The notes beneath the pieces were generated by a model. It did no database searches and was not told the DNA's origin. It saw only the letters and a list, made by a program, of their open reading frames with translations. DNA of 64,000 bases from contig JAUIAY010000006.1 in the NCBI GenBank assembly GCA_030425285.1, positions 62,001-126,000 on the forward strand. Direction: 5' to 3'. Both the position numbers and the translations under genes were made by a program. The stretch comes from Bacteroidia bacterium (GTDB lineage Bacteria; Bacteroidota; Bacteroidia; Flavobacteriales; Flavobacteriaceae). Positions 53,749 through 62,652 of this stretch are shown here, piece after piece. How positions within the stretch are numbered: the stretch's first letter is position 1; each line of letters begins with the position of its first letter.

Positions 53749-54450
53749 ATGCTATGGTCTGCTATCATATTAGGGTTGTTGGGCAGTTTTCATTGCGTGG
53801 GCATGTGTGGTCCTATTGCATTTATGCTACCAGTAGACCGTAGTAATTCTATTAAGAAAATATCACAAATCACAACCTATCACATTGGTCGTATTATAGC
53901 ATATAGCCTTATTGGGCTGTTTTTTGGTTTAGTGGGTAAAAGCCTATATATTTTTGGCATACAGCAACAATTATCAATAGTGATTGGTGTATTAATGATT
54001 TTAGTGGTACTGATTCCCATAAACACTTTTAACAAATACAATTTATCTAAACCCGTTTATAGAGTTATTTCTAAAGTAAAATCATCGCTGGGTCAAGCAT
54101 TAAAAAAGAAAACAACCGATACTTTTTTAACCATCGGTTTTTTAAATGGTTTTTTACCTTGCGGATTGGTCTATATGGCTGTTTTTGCTGCCATTGCTAT
54201 GCAAAGTATATGGCAAAGTAGTTTGTATATGGCGCTTTTTGGATTAGGAACCATCCCATTAATGACCACAGCTATTTACTTTGGTAAATTTTTGAATGCC
54301 CAGGCTAAACAACGTATTCAAAACGCTATTCCCGTATTTGTTATTATTATTGGTTTATTATTCATTATTAGAGGACTTGGATTAGGAATTCCTTACCTCT
54401 CTCCTGCTCCAATAACCGAAATAGCTACTAGTGCTATAGATTGTCATTAA
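53749..54450 (+). CDS. SafE/TauE-like membrane protein (cbb3-linked)
   Basis: A 233-aa protein with about six membrane helices. It opens with LGLLGSFHCVGMCGPIAFML and repeats the internal motif GFLNGFLPCGLVYMA; the FHCVGMCGP cysteines are typical of the cbb3-associated sulfite-exporter-like family (a DsbD/CcdA-like fold) thought to act in copper or thiol handling. It is the last gene of the cco operon; a terminator follows. Confidence 0.87.
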   Translation: MLWSAIILGLLGSFHCVGMCGPIAFMLPVDRSNSIKKISQITTYHIGRIIAYSLIGLFFGLVGKSLYIFGIQQQLSIVIGVLMILVVLIPINTFNKYNLSKPVYRVISKVKSSLGQALKKKTTDTFLTIGFLNGFLPCGLVYMAVFAAIAMQSIWQSSLYMALFGLGTIPLMTTAIYFGKFLNAQAKQRIQNAIPVFVIIIGLLFIIRGLGLGIPYLSPAPITEIATSAIDCH

Positions 54451-54471
54451 TACTTAAAGTATCTACATAAG

Positions 54472-54505
54472 AAAAGGCGTTGAATATTGATTTCAACGCC
54501 TTTTT
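54472..54505. terminator. Bidirectional terminator
   Basis: A stem AAAAGGCGTTGA / TCAACGCCTTTT with A and T runs on either side, between the cco operon and the convergent universal stress gene. Confidence 0.87.
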
Positions 54506-54533
54506 ATATGAAACTTAAACTAAACTTATGGAT

Positions 54534-55367
54534 TTAAATTTTGAAAGTCATAACTGGCAATGTAGCATGATTAGCCAAATCCTCTGAAATACTGCCTTCA
54601 AAGAAATGCGCCAAGCCTTTTCTACCGTGCGTAGCAATGGCTATTAAATCGGCTCCTACTAGGTTTGAAAAATTGGTGATTCCTTTTTCAACCGTGTAGT
54701 CATTTACATAGGTAACATGGGACAAACTATCTAAATTACCATCAGCTTTTTTTAAGAAATTAGTTACTTTGGCTTCCATTTCTGCAGTACTTTTAAAGCT
54801 CTCACTTGGCAAGTTTACATAAACAATATTCATTTTAGCATTTAGACTATCAAACATCCGTTTGGCTTTTAAATAGGCAGCCACAGAATCCTCTGAAAAA
54901 TCACAGGCAAAGACCACGTTGTCAAATTCTGTAAGTATGGGGTTATGTTTAATAACCAAAACAGGTATCTCGGCATATCTCACAACTTTTTCGGTATTAG
55001 ACCCTACAAAAAACTCCTTAATACCACTAGATCCGTGAGAACCCATTACAATTAAGTCTGCCTGTTGCTCTTTAGCCACTTCGTTAACCTCACTAAACAC
55101 TTTAAAATGCTTTACAATAGGCGTTACAGAGAGTCCTGCCAAATAATCCTTGTCCAAAAACTCCTCAAAACGCTTTTCGGCTAGTTTTAAATAGAAAACA
55201 GTTTCTTGGTGCATATCGTTTTCTCCTTTGGTCAATACAGCTTCAGACATTTCCAACATGTGCAATGCTAATATTTCGGCCTTATTTTTTTTAGCCAACA
55301 ACGCAGCTGTTTCAAGAGCGAAATCTGAATATTCAGAAAAATCTATAGGGACTATGATCTTTTTCAT
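54534..55367 (-). CDS. Universal stress protein, tandem UspA domains
   Basis: A 277-aa cytoplasmic protein of two UspA folds. The ATP-binding-type motifs are MGSHGSSGIKEFFVGSNTEKV (first half, end at about 135) and ATHGRKGLAHFFEGSISEDL (second half, about 250-270). Such proteins respond to stress and often to low oxygen; its place between the cbb3 operon and hemN fits a microaerobic role. No Fnr-type site is seen in its upstream region. Confidence 0.9.
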   Translation of the reverse strand: MKKIIVPIDFSEYSDFALETAALLAKKNKAEILALHMLEMSEAVLTKGENDMHQETVFYLKLAEKRFEEFLDKDYLAGLSVTPIVKHFKVFSEVNEVAKEQQADLIVMGSHGSSGIKEFFVGSNTEKVVRYAEIPVLVIKHNPILTEFDNVVFACDFSEDSVAAYLKAKRMFDSLNAKMNIVYVNLPSESFKSTAEMEAKVTNFLKKADGNLDSLSHVTYVNDYTVEKGITNFSNLVGADLIAIATHGRKGLAHFFEGSISEDLANHATLPVMTFKI

Positions 55368-55475
55368 AACTTGATATTTTGGTTAAACAAATTCTTTCTT
55401 ATGGGTACATTAATTTACGATTTTTTTCGGTCAAAACCCACCATTTTTCAGAGTTTAATCTTTTATTAACACCAC

Positions 55476-56840
55476 TTAAACAGTCATTGAAAACAACTGT
55501 GTTTCGGGCTGTTTGCGCTGTAAACGCCTATCAAATGCCATACACACATTGCGTACAAATGGCTGTCCTTTTTCGGTGACCCGAATAGCCTTTGAATGTA
55601 TGGCGATCAAGCCGTCCGTTTCCATTTCTTGGAGTTTGATTAAGACATCGGGCAATTCATCAAAGCGCAAAGCATCATCTTGCCAAGAGGTTTCAAAATG
55701 ACACATCAAATTTAAAATGTGTGTTCTTACAACAACATCTTCTTGGGTCAATATATGACCTCTGTACACCGGAATCTGATTCTTATCCAACAACTGGTAA
55801 TAAGAGGTAATATCCTTCACATTTTGAGCAAAGCCATACCAACTGTCACTAATAGCCGATACCCCCAACCCGATCATCATTTGGGTTTTAGAGGCCGTAT
55901 AGCCCATAAAATTACGATGTAGGGTTTTGGTCTGCATGGCTTGGTATAACGAGTCCGTAGGCAATGCAAAATGGTCCATGCCTATTTCATGATAACCCAT
56001 TTCAGATAGTAACTGTTTTCCCAATTCATATTGTTGGCGCTTTACGGTTGCCGTTGGTAAATCGGAATCATGAAAACCGCGTTGCCCATTCCCTTTAATC
56101 CATGGCACATGGGCATAGCTATAAAATGCTATTCGGTCTGGTTGTAACAACTTGGTTTTTTCTATGGTTTCCTGCACGTGTGCAATAGTTTGAAAAGGCA
56201 AGCCAAAAATGATATCGTGCCCTACGGACGTATAGCCAATCTCTCGCGCCATGTTGGTAACCGTCTGGACATTTTCAAAAGGCTGAATGCGATGAATGGC
56301 CATTTGCACCTGGAGGTTATAATCCTGAACGCCAAAACTCACCCGTCTAAATCCTAAATCATACAAGGTCTGTAAATGTTCCCGAGTCGTGTTATTAGGA
56401 TGCCCTTCAAAACTAAATTCATACTTTGAAGCTAAGGTGCTTTTTTTCAGAATGCCGTTAATTAACGTTTGTAAGTTTTCAGGTGAAAAAAACGTGGGCG
56501 TACCACCACCCAAATGTAATTCCTTAATATGAGGCTTACCCTCAAACAAATCACAGTATAAAGCCCATTCCTTTAAAACATAATTAATGTAGGGTTCTTC
56601 AACCTCATGACGTTTGGTAATGCGCTTGTTGCACCCACAAAAAGTGCACAGGCTCTCACAAAACGGTAAATGAATGTAAATGCTCAAACCTTCTTGAGCA
56701 TTGCTTTCTGTAAATGAGGTTTGCACACTGTCCTGCCACGCATGGGCCGAAAACGTATCGGCTTCCCAATAGGGCACTGTGGGATAACTGGTATAGCGCG
56801 GTCCCGCAATATTATATTTATGTATCAATTTGCTAGTCAT
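55476..56840 (-). CDS. hemN: Oxygen-independent coproporphyrinogen III oxidase
   Basis: A 454-aa radical-SAM enzyme that forms protoporphyrinogen IX without oxygen, supplying haem under low oxygen. The cluster cysteines are C61, C65, C68 with the extra C70 of true HemN (CxxxCxxCxC); GGGTPTFFS follows. Full length with the C-terminal HemN domain. An Fnr-type palindrome (56887-56900) lies upstream, centred 33 nt from its TACTTTTG -7 box. Confidence 0.95.
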   Translation of the reverse strand: MTSKLIHKYNIAGPRYTSYPTVPYWEADTFSAHAWQDSVQTSFTESNAQEGLSIYIHLPFCESLCTFCGCNKRITKRHEVEEPYINYVLKEWALYCDLFEGKPHIKELHLGGGTPTFFSPENLQTLINGILKKSTLASKYEFSFEGHPNNTTREHLQTLYDLGFRRVSFGVQDYNLQVQMAIHRIQPFENVQTVTNMAREIGYTSVGHDIIFGLPFQTIAHVQETIEKTKLLQPDRIAFYSYAHVPWIKGNGQRGFHDSDLPTATVKRQQYELGKQLLSEMGYHEIGMDHFALPTDSLYQAMQTKTLHRNFMGYTASKTQMMIGLGVSAISDSWYGFAQNVKDITSYYQLLDKNQIPVYRGHILTQEDVVVRTHILNLMCHFETSWQDDALRFDELPDVLIKLQEMETDGLIAIHSKAIRVTEKGQPFVRNVCMAFDRRLQRKQPETQLFSMTV

Positions 56841-56856
56841 ACCTATTAACTATATT

Positions 56857-56864
56857 CAAAAGTA
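56857..56864 (-). promoter_or_regulatory. -7 box of hemN (TACTTTTG)
   Basis: On the minus strand TACTTTTG matches TAnnTTTG exactly, 16 nt before the hemN start. Confidence 0.65.
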
Positions 56865-56886
56865 TGGTTAAGGGATTAAACAGAAT

Positions 56887-56900
56887 ATGATAATTGTCAT
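56887..56900. promoter_or_regulatory. Fnr-type operator before hemN
   Basis: ATGATAATTGTCAT is nearly palindromic and matches the cbb3 operator (ATGATATTTGTCAT on its minus strand) at 13 of 14 positions. It lies about -41 from the presumed hemN start site and between hemN and the divergent SOD gene. Confidence 0.7.
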
Positions 56901-56972
56901 ATTTGCGCTTCAGGTTTTCCTATGTCTTAAATTATGTGTAATTTTATAGTAACTAAAATTGAAATTAAACAC

Positions 56973-57572
56973 ATGAAAAAAATAAGCCTATTGGCAATCA
57001 TGGCACTTTTTGTAAGCGTGATGGCCTGTAAAAATGACAAAAAAGAAAATACAGAAACCGAAACGACTGAAACTACGGAAATGGCAGAACCTGCTGTGGT
57101 AGAAACCAAAACGGAAGAAGTTAAAAAAATAAAGGTAGCCTTAAACCCTAAAAGTGGCAGCAATGTGAGCGGTAACGCTGTTTTTAGAGAAGAGAATGGC
57201 ACTGTGCAATTTACCGCTATCATGTCTGGATTGGAACCAGGCAACCATGCTATTCATTTACATGAAACAGCCGATTGTTCCGCAGATGATGGTACTTCTA
57301 CTGGTGGCCATTGGAACCCTACATCGCAACCACATGGTAAATGGGGTGACGAAGCCGGTTATCACAAAGGCGATATCGGTAACTTTTATGCCGATGAGAA
57401 TGGCAATGGAACCGTTACTTTTTCTACCGATGAGTGGTGTATTGGCTGTGGCGACCCTGCCAAAGACATCATAGGCAAAGCCATTATTGTACACCAAGGT
57501 GTGGATGACTTTACCACACAACCTACAGGCGCGGCAGGAGGCCGTGTGAGTTGTGCCGGTATTATTGAATAA
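56973..57572 (+). CDS. sodC: Cu/Zn superoxide dismutase, lipoprotein
   Basis: A 199-aa predicted lipoprotein (lipobox VMAC, C19), followed by a Glu/Thr-rich linker and the SodC beta-barrel. Copper ligands H95 and H97 are in HLHE; GGHWNP, HGKWGDE and the C-terminal GRVSCAG with the disulfide cysteine complete the family signature. It would remove superoxide in the periplasm or outer envelope. I chose ATG at 56973, where the signal peptide begins, over an upstream ATG at 56934. It is divergent from hemN. Confidence 0.92.
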   Translation: MKKISLLAIMALFVSVMACKNDKKENTETETTETTEMAEPAVVETKTEEVKKIKVALNPKSGSNVSGNAVFREENGTVQFTAIMSGLEPGNHAIHLHETADCSADDGTSTGGHWNPTSQPHGKWGDEAGYHKGDIGNFYADENGNGTVTFSTDEWCIGCGDPAKDIIGKAIIVHQGVDDFTTQPTGAAGGRVSCAGIIE

Positions 57573-57596
57573 CACGTCAATTCAAAACAGATACAG

Positions 57597-57622
57597 AAAG
57601 CTACCAAACGGTAGCTTTTTTT
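57597..57622 (+). terminator. Rho-independent terminator
   Basis: A perfect 9-bp stem AAAGCTACC / GGTAGCTTT with AAAC loop and a T run, 24 nt after sodC. Confidence 0.87.
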
Positions 57623-57664
57623 ATTGGCTTTTATTGCCTATTTTGTATCCATAAAACACAGCCT

Positions 57665-58198
57665 ATGCAATTAGACCTTTTGGTTTCAAGATTTCAGGAA
57701 CGCGACGAAAAAGCTTTTGAAACCCTTTATGATATGTACAGTAACAGCATGCATGGGGTTATTTACAACATAGTCAGGGACTGCGATATTGCCGAAGAAG
57801 TCATGCAGGATGTGTTTATCAAAGCCTGGCACAATGCCGATAGTTATTCTGCTAAAAAAGGGCGTTTTTTCACCTGGCTCATAAATATTGCGCGCAATGC
57901 AGCCATAGATAAAACCCGTTCAAAAGCCTTTAAGAATTCTAAAAAAAACCTGCAAGCCGAATTTTTCGTAGATATTCTTGAAAACCAAGACAACCTAAAC
58001 AGCCAAACCGATGCCATTGGTATCCAAAAATTTGTAAAGAAACTAGCCAAAAAATGTATTGAAGTGATTGAGCTGTTGTACTTTAAAGGTTACACCCAAA
58101 AAGAAGCTTCTGAAACGTTAGACATGCCTGTGGGCACGATAAAAACACGCAATAGAAATTGTATTAAGGAATTACGCACCATGTTAGATGTAAACTAA
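57665..58198 (+). CDS. ECF-type RNA polymerase sigma factor (SigK-like)
   Basis: A 177-aa sigma factor. Region 2: FETLYDMYSNSMHGVIYNIV and AEEVMQDVFIKAWHNAD; region 4: CIEVIELLYFKGYTQKEASETLDMPVGTIKTRNRNC with a clear HTH. It directly abuts (0-nt gap) a gene of the RskA anti-sigma type, so the pair forms a sigma/anti-sigma unit of the SigK-RskA kind. Its target promoters are unknown. Confidence 0.92.
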   Translation: MQLDLLVSRFQERDEKAFETLYDMYSNSMHGVIYNIVRDCDIAEEVMQDVFIKAWHNADSYSAKKGRFFTWLINIARNAAIDKTRSKAFKNSKKNLQAEFFVDILENQDNLNSQTDAIGIQKFVKKLAKKCIEVIELLYFKGYTQKEASETLDMPVGTIKTRNRNCIKELRTMLDVN

Positions 58199-59029
58199 AT
58201 GACAAATCAAGAATACATAGAATCTGGAATATTGGAACTTTATGTGGCTGGTTCACTATCTGAAGCCGAAAACGAAGCCGTGTATAACCGCTTGTTAGAA
58301 AATCCCGATTTGTTGAGCGAGGTTCTAAATATAGAGGCTTCAGTTATAAAACTTACAGCAGCCGTAAGCCCAAGAGATTCCAAATACCTATTCCCAGCTG
58401 TTAAGCAAGCCTTGGGATTGCATAATGCCGAACCAAAAGTGATTCCAATAGATCGCAAACCACGTAACAATTGGTATACCTACACCGGTTGGGCAGCCTC
58501 GGTATTATTGGCTGGTGGTCTCATTTGGTTATTCAACCAAAAAACGACTTTAGAGTCCGAAATCCAAACTGTGGAGACCGAACTCAACCAGCAACTTATA
58601 GAAAACCAGTTATTGGAAGAACAAATAAGCAAGGCTCAAGTGAGTTTAGAAGAAGCCCAAAAACTGCTATCTGTATTGCGTGATAAAGACATGATTACCG
58701 TACCACTGGCAGGACAAGCCGTATATCCTGAAGCTTATGCTATGGTATATTGGGATAAAAAGACCAACAACATCTACCTAGATGCACAGGGCCTACCCGA
58801 ACCGCCTCGTGGCAAGGTATACCAGGTTTGGTCCTTAACATTGAATCCGCTTACACCTACCAATTTGGGCACTATAGATAGTTTTACTACCGATGAAAAT
58901 AAAATATTCACCATTAGCAATGCAAATGCTTCCGAAGCCTTTGGTATTACTCTAGAGCCTGCAGGTGGTAGTGCAAGTCCTACCCTGGAACAGTTATATG
59001 CTTTGGGTGCGTTACAGTCTGCGCCATAA
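58199..59029 (+). CDS. Anti-sigma factor, RskA-type
   Basis: A 276-aa single-pass membrane protein. The N-terminal cytoplasmic domain (SGILELYVAGSLSEAENEAV) resembles anti-sigma ASD domains but without zinc Cys; the membrane helix is at about 94-112, then a coiled-coil-like segment (115-160) and the RskA periplasmic domain with YWDKKTNNIYLDAQGLPEPP and VYQVWSL. It would hold the adjacent sigma factor until a periplasmic signal. Confidence 0.88.
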   Translation: MTNQEYIESGILELYVAGSLSEAENEAVYNRLLENPDLLSEVLNIEASVIKLTAAVSPRDSKYLFPAVKQALGLHNAEPKVIPIDRKPRNNWYTYTGWAASVLLAGGLIWLFNQKTTLESEIQTVETELNQQLIENQLLEEQISKAQVSLEEAQKLLSVLRDKDMITVPLAGQAVYPEAYAMVYWDKKTNNIYLDAQGLPEPPRGKVYQVWSLTLNPLTPTNLGTIDSFTTDENKIFTISNANASEAFGITLEPAGGSASPTLEQLYALGALQSAP

Positions 59030-59096
59030 AACACAACGTCCTTTTTACCTTATTCATTTTCTTTTACTAATTTAGAGGGGTAAATCATTATAATAA

Positions 59097-59933
59097 ATGG
59101 TTGAAGGTATCTTAAATATCATTTATGGGCTTGTAGCATCTGCCATATTTGTTGGTGTTGGTTTTATATATGGCCGATACCGCGAAAAAAAGAAAAGCCA
59201 AGGCAGCCCACTTGAAAATTATAAATCCTATCCCTTTACTTTGGACGACAACAATATGCTCCAATTTGATTTTGACCTGTTTAATGAAGCCGTAACAGCA
59301 TTACTTAAAAAAAAGGACCATCAGGCAGGACAACAATTGGTTTTAATTGGTGAGCAAAACAATGTACGTCAAGTTTTAAAGGCTAAAGCACTGCACAACT
59401 ACAACAAGTTATACAAGGTTTACGATGGCGATAAGGTATTAGACGACTCTACAGAGTTTCTGGAAAACTATAAACGCATTGTCCGACTTATAGGCGACAG
59501 TTTTCCAGATTGTGGTATAGAGATCTTGTTGCACAATCTAAGCAACCCCTCAAAAGCTTTATACCACATCAAAAACAACGTTACTGGTCGCAATGTTGAA
59601 GCCCCAGCTACCAATCTGGTTATGGACCTCAAAAGGCGGGACTCCAATAAAGAGGACAAATTAAACTACGAACTCAATATAGGTTCCAGGAAATTTAAAT
59701 GTACCACCATACCCATCTACAAAGATAAAATGGGATTGGTAGGCGCCATTTGTATCAATGTTGACTATCATTATTTTGATGAGAATGTCCGTCAGGACCC
59801 GAAATTGGTCAATAACCTCATAGATTCCATTTGTAAAGTAAATATGGTACTTGACGAAAATATCTTAAGTAAAAACGAATACGAAAAGGCTATAAAGGGC
59901 AAACGCCATTTTAGGGATTTCAGTATTAATTAA
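59097..59933 (+). CDS. Membrane-anchored YheO-type PAS protein
   Basis: A 278-aa protein with one N-terminal membrane helix (about 5-24) and a cytoplasmic domain. Residues about 125-225 match the YheO-like PAS domain (RLIGDSFPDCGIEILLHNLS, then KCTTIPIYKDKMGLVGAICINVD). Usual YheO proteins have a DNA-binding HTH at the C-terminus and no membrane helix; here no HTH is seen and the last 50 residues are unlike it. It may sense a small molecule at the membrane. Role unknown. Confidence 0.72.
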   Translation: MVEGILNIIYGLVASAIFVGVGFIYGRYREKKKSQGSPLENYKSYPFTLDDNNMLQFDFDLFNEAVTALLKKKDHQAGQQLVLIGEQNNVRQVLKAKALHNYNKLYKVYDGDKVLDDSTEFLENYKRIVRLIGDSFPDCGIEILLHNLSNPSKALYHIKNNVTGRNVEAPATNLVMDLKRRDSNKEDKLNYELNIGSRKFKCTTIPIYKDKMGLVGAICINVDYHYFDENVRQDPKLVNNLIDSICKVNMVLDENILSKNEYEKAIKGKRHFRDFSIN

Positions 59934-59961
59934 AAAACTAACTAAACCAAACTCAAACTAC

Positions 59962-60615
59962 ATGAACAACGAAATTGAAAGCACCAACCAAACTAAAACT
60001 TTAACCGACAAAGAACTATTTTACAATATTTGGACCAAACCCCGAGAAGTTTTTAAATACATCAACGAAAAACCTTTTGACAAGTATGTCAAAATACTAT
60101 TGGTTTTAGCTGGAATATCCAGAGCCCTAGACAGGGCATCCATGAAAGATATGGGCGATAACATGTCTTTATGGGGTATTTTAGGTATAAGTATTGTAGT
60201 TGGAGGTCTATTGGGCTGGATATCCTATTATATTTATGCCTCATTGTTAAGTTGGACTGGCGGTTGGTTAGATGGGCAAGGCGACACAAACGCATTGTTA
60301 CGTATACTGTCTTACGCCATGATCCCTTCAATAGTAGCCATGCTATTTCTCATTCCTCAAATTGCTATTTATGGAAATGAAATATTTAAAGCTGAAGGCG
60401 ATATTATCAGTGCTGGATTAATCCCCAATATTGTGGTTTATGGCTTTATGATTATACAAATTATTTTAGGTATTTGGACAATGGTTCTTTGTGTGATAGG
60501 TGTATCGGAAGTTCAAAAATTCTCTATTGGAAAGGCCATTTTAAATATATTGCTGCCCGTTTTAGTTTTTATTATACCTATTTTCATATTGGTATTTATC
60601 TTTATGGCAAACTAA
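59962..60615 (+). CDS. Yip1-family membrane protein
   Basis: A 217-aa integral membrane protein with a polar N-terminus (about 1-45, including KPREVFKYINEKPF, typical of Yip1-domain proteins) and five hydrophobic segments at about 48-58, 72-95, 110-133, 146-170 and 185-215. The function is unknown. It follows the PAS protein by 28 nt, so the two are probably co-transcribed. Confidence 0.78.
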   Translation: MNNEIESTNQTKTLTDKELFYNIWTKPREVFKYINEKPFDKYVKILLVLAGISRALDRASMKDMGDNMSLWGILGISIVVGGLLGWISYYIYASLLSWTGGWLDGQGDTNALLRILSYAMIPSIVAMLFLIPQIAIYGNEIFKAEGDIISAGLIPNIVVYGFMIIQIILGIWTMVLCVIGVSEVQKFSIGKAILNILLPVLVFIIPIFILVFIFMAN

Positions 60616-60824
60616 CTGCAACCTTGTAGAAACACACTAATATTGACTAACAGGAACAATAGGTGGATGCATAAAATCAACCTATTGCTTGACCAAAAGA
60701 ATTGTTTATTGCCGTTAGATAATTTCATCATTCACTAAAGGCTATTTGCCTTAAAATCACTATCTTTAGTACCGTACCCATCGTTTCTACGTGAACCTTT
60801 CCTATTTCATTTAACCATCTTAAA

Positions 60825-61634
60825 ATGAAAAAAGTAACACCTATTGCCCTACTTATTTTTCTGTTTGTGAGCCATCTGCAAGCCCAAAACACCATTACCT
60901 TTCAGGTTGATTTAACCGATGAAGAATCTGTGAACAAAGTGGGTGTTAGAGGTGGCCTGCAACCGCTTTCTTGGAACGAAAACCTAATAATGACCGATAA
61001 TGACAGCAACGGTATTTATACCCTAACGGTTACTTTTCCTGATTCCCTAACGGGAAAAGTCTTGGAATACAAGTTCCTTAAAGATGGTATCTGGGAAAGA
61101 AAAGATCTCAACAACCGTAAAATTGAACTCACGGGAAAAGAACAGATTCTCCCAACGGACAAGTGGAAAATACATAGCGAAGATTACCTTTTCAACAAGA
61201 TGAGTCGCTCCTATTTTGGGAAATTTGTTTTTATCTTTTATTCAGGAAAAAAGCAGGGCAAGACACCCGAGGAGGTTGTTTTGGAACTCATTGAATATTA
61301 TAACTGGAGCCCATGGCCCGACCAGCTTAAAGACATGTTTGACATTGTTCAATACGGGCAGGAAGGGCACAAAGGCGGGTATTTTGAAATATTGGAAGAC
61401 AAACCCAACCAAATCAAATTTGTCATGGGCCGGTATTGGAGAGTCTGGTTTGACTTATATGGCGACGGCTTTGGCATGGACAACAAAGGTGTTATTAAAG
61501 GCGTATCTAAAGACGACCTTGAAACCTATTACCGTACATGGATTGACCATTTCTGCAACTACAACAATTGGACCTACAAGATAGAAGACCAAAGCGAATC
61601 CAGATGGGTTGTAACCGTAACTAAAGGGGAATAA
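60825..61634 (+). CDS. Exported protein with CBM20-like domain
   Basis: A 269-aa protein with a signal peptide (1-20, ending LQAQ). The first 110 residues look like a starch-binding (CBM20-type) beta-sandwich: NTITFQVDLTDEE, VGVRGGLQPLSWNE, GIYTLTVTFPDS and YKFLKDGIWERKDLNNRKIEL. The C-terminal 150 residues (FYSGKKQGKTPEEV... WRVWFDLYGDG) have no recognisable family. Its ligand and role are unknown. A TATCTTTA -7-like box is at 60761. Confidence 0.65.
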   Translation: MKKVTPIALLIFLFVSHLQAQNTITFQVDLTDEESVNKVGVRGGLQPLSWNENLIMTDNDSNGIYTLTVTFPDSLTGKVLEYKFLKDGIWERKDLNNRKIELTGKEQILPTDKWKIHSEDYLFNKMSRSYFGKFVFIFYSGKKQGKTPEEVVLELIEYYNWSPWPDQLKDMFDIVQYGQEGHKGGYFEILEDKPNQIKFVMGRYWRVWFDLYGDGFGMDNKGVIKGVSKDDLETYYRTWIDHFCNYNNWTYKIEDQSESRWVVTVTKGE

Positions 61635-61677
61635 AGATTACTTCGTCGTTCTCTGCGCGCCAGCTGGCCCATTCGCT

Positions 61678-61702
61678 AAAACAGTTTACAAAACTGTTTT
61701 TT
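61678..61702 (+). terminator. Terminator-like hairpin
   Basis: A 9-10-bp stem AAAACAGTTT / AAACTGTTTT with ACA loop and a following T run, 44 nt after the CBM20-like gene. It may also be a repeat remnant. Confidence 0.5.
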
Positions 61703-61730
61703 ACGCTCTGTCCCGTAATGACAACCTACC

Positions 61731-61757
61731 TGTCATGCTGAACTTGTTTCAGCATCT
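61731..61757. repeat. Short palindromic repeat (GTCATGCTGAA family)
   Basis: GTCATGCTGAACTTGTTTCAGCATCT, a hairpin ATGCTGAA / TTCAGCAT, matches the copy at 63184-63210 with one change (broken for length: GTCATGCTGAAC, then TTGTTTCAGCATCT). Confidence 0.6.
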
Positions 61758-61874
61758 CTAACTCGATATGCCTAATATTGAAATTACAATTATTTTTTCA
61801 TCATTTTGACGCAACCATTTCATTATAATTGCATCTACTAAATAATTGCCTACAAAAACCAAAAAAATTAAACT

Positions 61875-62474
61875 ATGAAGTACCTATTAACCCTTGCGCT
61901 ATTAATAAATTGCTTGTTGTGTACTGGCCAAACAAGAGAAAAAGGGAATGTTGAATTAACCCCAATAGTTGGGTATAGTGCTTCTTTCGCTATTTTTGAT
62001 TCAGCAGTCCTTTCTGGAATTCATCTTGGTGGGTATGCCAGTTATTTTTTTAGTAACAGATGGAGTTTACGTTCCGGTGTACTATATCAAGAAATGGGAA
62101 TCAATGGCGTTGAATTGTTCTTTCTCACTAGTGAATATTCTGAAAGAACTGATTATTTTACGGTTCCGTTAACCTTAAACTTTCATTTTGGAACCAATAG
62201 AAATTGGTATGTTAATTACGGCGTTTGCCTAGGGTTTTTAACCCATGCAAAAGCCGATTACAATGACGGAAATGGCTATGTAGATATAAAGGATTTAGCA
62301 AATCCCCTGCAATTTGGATTGAACGCCGGCATAGGTTATAAATTTAAAATCTCGCCAAAATTTATTGTTGTTATTGAAAACTCAAATATGTTTGGCCTAA
62401 CCGATACCCGAAAAGATAGAACCGGCAAGAATTTTTATACGAGCTTTAATGTTGGAACAGTATTTAAAATTTAA
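61875..62474 (+). CDS. Outer-membrane beta-barrel protein
   Basis: A 199-aa exported protein: signal peptide 1-20 (ending CTGQ), then alternating amphipathic strands ending with an aromatic/hydrophobic C-terminal strand FNVGTVFKI. This is the pattern of the small PorT-like/OmpA-beta-barrel (PF13568-type) proteins of Bacteroidetes. No specific function can be assigned. Confidence 0.78.
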   Translation: MKYLLTLALLINCLLCTGQTREKGNVELTPIVGYSASFAIFDSAVLSGIHLGGYASYFFSNRWSLRSGVLYQEMGINGVELFFLTSEYSERTDYFTVPLTLNFHFGTNRNWYVNYGVCLGFLTHAKADYNDGNGYVDIKDLANPLQFGLNAGIGYKFKISPKFIVVIENSNMFGLTDTRKDRTGKNFYTSFNVGTVFKI

Positions 62475-62652
62475 TACATGTCCCGTAGTGGTATCTTCTT
62501 TTTCTGCATTTCTAACTTGATAGGTTGAATACACAGATTACTTCCTTGGCCGTACCTTATCAACAATCACTTGTTAAAAACTTGTATTATAGTGCTTTAT
62601 CAGTTTTTACATTAAGTACTACATTTAAGATACTAACTGTAATTTTACAAAT

